From Acinetobacter calcoaceticus ANC 3811 (GTDB taxonomy: Bacteria; Pseudomonadota; Gammaproteobacteria; Pseudomonadales; Moraxellaceae): a stretch of 64,000 bases of DNA. Under the pieces are notes generated by a model, which was given only the letters and a program-made list of their open reading frames with translations, had not been told where the DNA came from and did not search any database. The translations under genes were made by a program, and so were the position numbers. Positions 62,099-64,000 of the stretch are shown piece after piece. Positions within the stretch are counted from its first letter, which is position 1. Every line of letters starts with the position of its first letter. The DNA lies in assembly GCF_000399665.1 (NCBI RefSeq), contig NZ_KB976986.1:1616773-1680772 (forward strand). The letters run 5' to 3'.

Positions 62099-62577
62099 AA
62101 TTTCACTCTAAAGTTTAAATAAAGTTCTTCTTCAGATTCTTGCAGCAGTTCTGAAATTCTGTTAGCTGCTTTTGAAATCTTAATTGCCCTCTCACCGAAT
62201 TCTTTATCGATGTCTAGAATTTTCTTTAACTCAATATTTTCATTAAATTCCAAATAATTTAAATTTATTAAAATTTGAATTGAGTTCAACGTAAGTGGTA
62301 GGGTGCTAAAATAACGTCTATTAAAATTTGTTAATAATCGTGGATAACTTGAAACAAAGGAAGCTGATCCTTTAAAGGTTGTTCGTTTATGAGATAGTAA
62401 TTGCAATGTCGGTTGATGTATCACTAATGGTAAAATTAATAATGACTTGGAAATAGGCAAACTTTTTACTTCATTCATAACCGTAGCTAAAGCTACCGCA
62501 CCTATACCAATATTATTATACCCGTCCCAAAAAATTCGATAATTATTACCTTCAGATGTTTTCACTATTTGTTCCAA
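62095..62577 (-). CDS. ABC-3C system middle component
   Basis: A 160-residue protein fitting the three-component ABC system middle component: an N-terminal helical part (GIGAVALATVMNEV), a central LLILPLVIHQPTLQLLSHK with HK near residue 60, FNRRYFSTLPLTLNSIQILI, and a helical tail. It overlaps both neighbours (13 nt with the upstream gene, 4 nt with the ATPase gene), so the three proteins are made together. It presumably bridges ATPase and effector; its biochemistry is unknown. Confidence 0.82.
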   Translation of the reverse strand: MEQIVKTSEGNNYRIFWDGYNNIGIGAVALATVMNEVKSLPISKSLLILPLVIHQPTLQLLSHKRTTFKGSASFVSSYPRLLTNFNRRYFSTLPLTLNSIQILINLNYLEFNENIELKKILDIDKEFGERAIKISKAANRISELLQESEEELYLNFRVKL

Positions 62578-63773
62578 TCTCTATGCCAACCTATTAAGTT
62601 TTCATTAGATAAATGATAAAGCTCACCGTTACTTAGCTCTGTATTAAGCTTATTGCTTGCTATCGTAAATTCTATAATACGAAGGTTTCGTAATAATTCT
62701 CTTGAATTTTTTACAATATCTATGTCATGACAACTTTCACACCAATGTTCAAACTCATTTTCCCATTTATTTGTCACATCACTATGAAAATCATTAATTT
62801 CATCATAAATTATTTCTCCATTTTGCAACCATTCCTCTAAAAACCTGATTATTTTTAATCTTTGACTAGTATATTTTATAGCTTTTTCCATGTCATTTAC
62901 TTTCATAGCTTCTATATTTATTAATTGCTTAATAAAGTTCTGTGAAAAAAGATCATCAGGTAACACTGGTTGAAAAGACTTACTTAACTGTAAAGGTGTT
63001 CGAGCTGTGCTAAAAATATTTCTATAACGTTTATAAAAATCATCAAAATTAATTTCTATTTTCCCCCCATTTTTAATATTTATAAAATTATCAAATCTTA
63101 TATTTGAGTCTAATCGCTCATAGACTTCCTGAATCCGACTTTCATCAATCATCTTATCTCTTATTGATTCTTTTATTAATATATCTAAATCATCTTGATC
63201 AAGCTCTAAATAAATTTTTTCCAAAAAATTAGCTTGTACTTCTTCATCTAATTCAAGTAAAAAATTTATATACTTTTTAATGTTATCATTATCTGTTTTT
63301 TCATATAAAACAACAGTATGAGTTCTGAGCTCATGAAAGGTACTTTCTTTCTTCTTATATTTTTCTATAATTTCCAAAAAATAATTTTTTTTACTTTCAG
63401 TTTTATTAGTTACTAAATGAAATTCAGTTCTAGATATAAAATCTATCTGTTGACTTTTTTCTGCTCGACCAGCTGCCTTATCTACAATTATATTTGCCCA
63501 ATTATATAAAGTCTTCCATAAATCAACATCCAATTCCGCTAAGGCAACAGCGTTATCAGAAGCATTTTTTCTGACTGTATGTTTAAGTTGAATAAGTATT
63601 TGTTGATTATTTTTAAGTGTTGTATGAACATCATCCCTGACTTCAAGGCCCACAGATTGTCCTTTCTTCAGATTAAGTAACTTATATAAAAAATAGTAAT
63701 ACTGATACTGAAAGCCGATCTCTTTATTATCAGCATTTGTTTTATCAGTAAAAGTTTTTATATCATTCTTCAT
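62565..63773 (-). CDS. ABC-3C effector with nuclease-like N-terminal domain
   Basis: A 402-residue protein. The N-terminal part has the pattern GFQYQYYYFLYKLL (about 20-33), then E44, DD47-48 and QLKH at 62-65. This arrangement is that of the PD-(D/E)xK-like DUF4297/dsDNA-nuclease domains found in Cap4 and in ABC-3C effectors. The remaining 250 residues are helical with several acidic and aromatic clusters and probably contact the middle component. It is the first gene of the operon. Nuclease activity is inferred from the motif order. Confidence 0.72.
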   Translation of the reverse strand: MKNDIKTFTDKTNADNKEIGFQYQYYYFLYKLLNLKKGQSVGLEVRDDVHTTLKNNQQILIQLKHTVRKNASDNAVALAELDVDLWKTLYNWANIIVDKAAGRAEKSQQIDFISRTEFHLVTNKTESKKNYFLEIIEKYKKKESTFHELRTHTVVLYEKTDNDNIKKYINFLLELDEEVQANFLEKIYLELDQDDLDILIKESIRDKMIDESRIQEVYERLDSNIRFDNFINIKNGGKIEINFDDFYKRYRNIFSTARTPLQLSKSFQPVLPDDLFSQNFIKQLINIEAMKVNDMEKAIKYTSQRLKIIRFLEEWLQNGEIIYDEINDFHSDVTNKWENEFEHWCESCHDIDIVKNSRELLRNLRIIEFTIASNKLNTELSNGELYHLSNENLIGWHRDWNK

Positions 63774-64000
63774 TTAGCAAACCCATTAATATGAATGGAA
63801 ATTTTTCATAGAAAAAAACAGATAATGTCAGCCATTATCTGTATTTATACAATTTAAGCAACGTCTTTTTTAGATTTTATATCTTCTAATACATTTATCA
63901 ATTTAGTTAAGTTCTGCTTTAGATATAACAACCTCATAACCGCCTATCACGGTGCAAGTCTGTAACACGTAGATGTAAATAAAGCGACTCTATTATTCAA
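63774..64000. other. Window end: ABC-3C upstream region, hairpin and repeat fragment
   Basis: After the operon start come 37 bases, a T-run and terminator-like hairpin (63811-63842), then AT-rich DNA. On the minus strand 63910-63988 has a short open stretch ending LQTCTVIGGYEVVISKAELN and a stop, possibly the 3' end of a degraded gene. Bases 63972-64000 match 48458-48486 at about 25 of 29 positions. Confidence 0.45.
63811..63842 (-). terminator. Terminator or attenuator directly before the ABC-3C operon
   Basis: ACAGATAATG pairs with CATTATCTGT over a five-base loop. On the minus strand it is followed by seven T and lies only 38 nt before the first codon of the operon. It can end read-through transcripts from the right, or act as attenuator if the operon promoter lies farther upstream. 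Confidence 0.65.

Noticed and set aside
1..64000. Search for CRISPR arrays, rRNA, tRNA and intact insertion sequences
   Set aside because: No regularly spaced repeats, no recognisable rRNA or tRNA sequence, and no transposase gene were seen by eye. The only dispersed repeats are the three TetR/C4 cassettes, the 208-residue gene duplicates and short degenerate pieces.

Overview
The window looks like chromosome of an Acinetobacter, probably of the calcoaceticus-baumannii group. It is AT-rich, it carries small catabolic operons each next to its own LysR, TetR or AraC regulator, and it has the dispersed structured RNA repeats typical of that genus. This assignment rests on gene content and codon style; no rRNA, tRNA or species marker is present.

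Left part (0.4-9.4 kb): a ClC-type channel gene, then a five-gene minus-strand operon built on 5-oxoprolinase (PxpA and a PxpB-PxpC fusion) with a DUF1445 hydro-lyase, a stand-alone biotin carboxylase carrying its own biotinyl domain and an NRAMP-like transporter, with a LysR gene upstream. From 9.5 to 14.6 kb come a DUF4424 protein and a TetR-controlled operon (SDR, Baeyer-Villiger-type monooxygenase, HSL-family hydrolase) laid out as for oxidation of an alcohol or ketone to an ester and its hydrolysis. 14.8-18.3 kb holds small unrecognised genes, two of them tandem paralogues.

Middle (18.3-46.2 kb): the first of three TetR/C4-like RNA cassettes; a LysR gene divergent from a serine hydrolase/MFS pair; a TetR gene divergent from a TIM-barrel isomerase and two hydrolases; a PAP2 phosphatase lipoprotein with a beta-strand tail; DoxX; a membrane-protein gene broken by an in-frame stop; a FecI-FecR-TonB receptor system behind a Fur-box-like site; DUF1826, PEP mutase-like and GNAT genes; a lone spore-coat-U protein; a GlxA regulator divergent from an esterase/azoreductase/YciI operon; and a CoA-transferase/HMG-CoA-lyase-like/MFS operon under a LysR regulator.

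Right part (46.2-64 kb) is accessory in character. It holds the other two TetR/C4-like cassettes, two copies (about 87% identical) of a 208-residue secreted protein, a two-DTG aspartyl protease-like protein, an M28-like lipoprotein, an AraC regulator, a LysR remnant, several tiny genes, an EamA exporter/Lrp pair and, at the edge, a three-gene ABC-three-component (ABC-3C) operon: DUF3732 ATPase, middle component and a protein with a nuclease-like N-terminus. The ABC-3C operon is probably an anti-phage or anti-plasmid system.

The most distinctive signal is the repeated cassette at about 18.35-19.38, 46.38-47.52 and 58.90-60.04 kb. Each has a 184-codon TetR gene with a promoter so close to its ATG that the mRNA may be leaderless, and a divergent structured RNA that resembles the phage P1/P7 C4 antisense RNA. 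In each copy an arm of the RNA is complementary to a site about 115 nt downstream. One copy has changed two bases in both partners so that pairing is kept.
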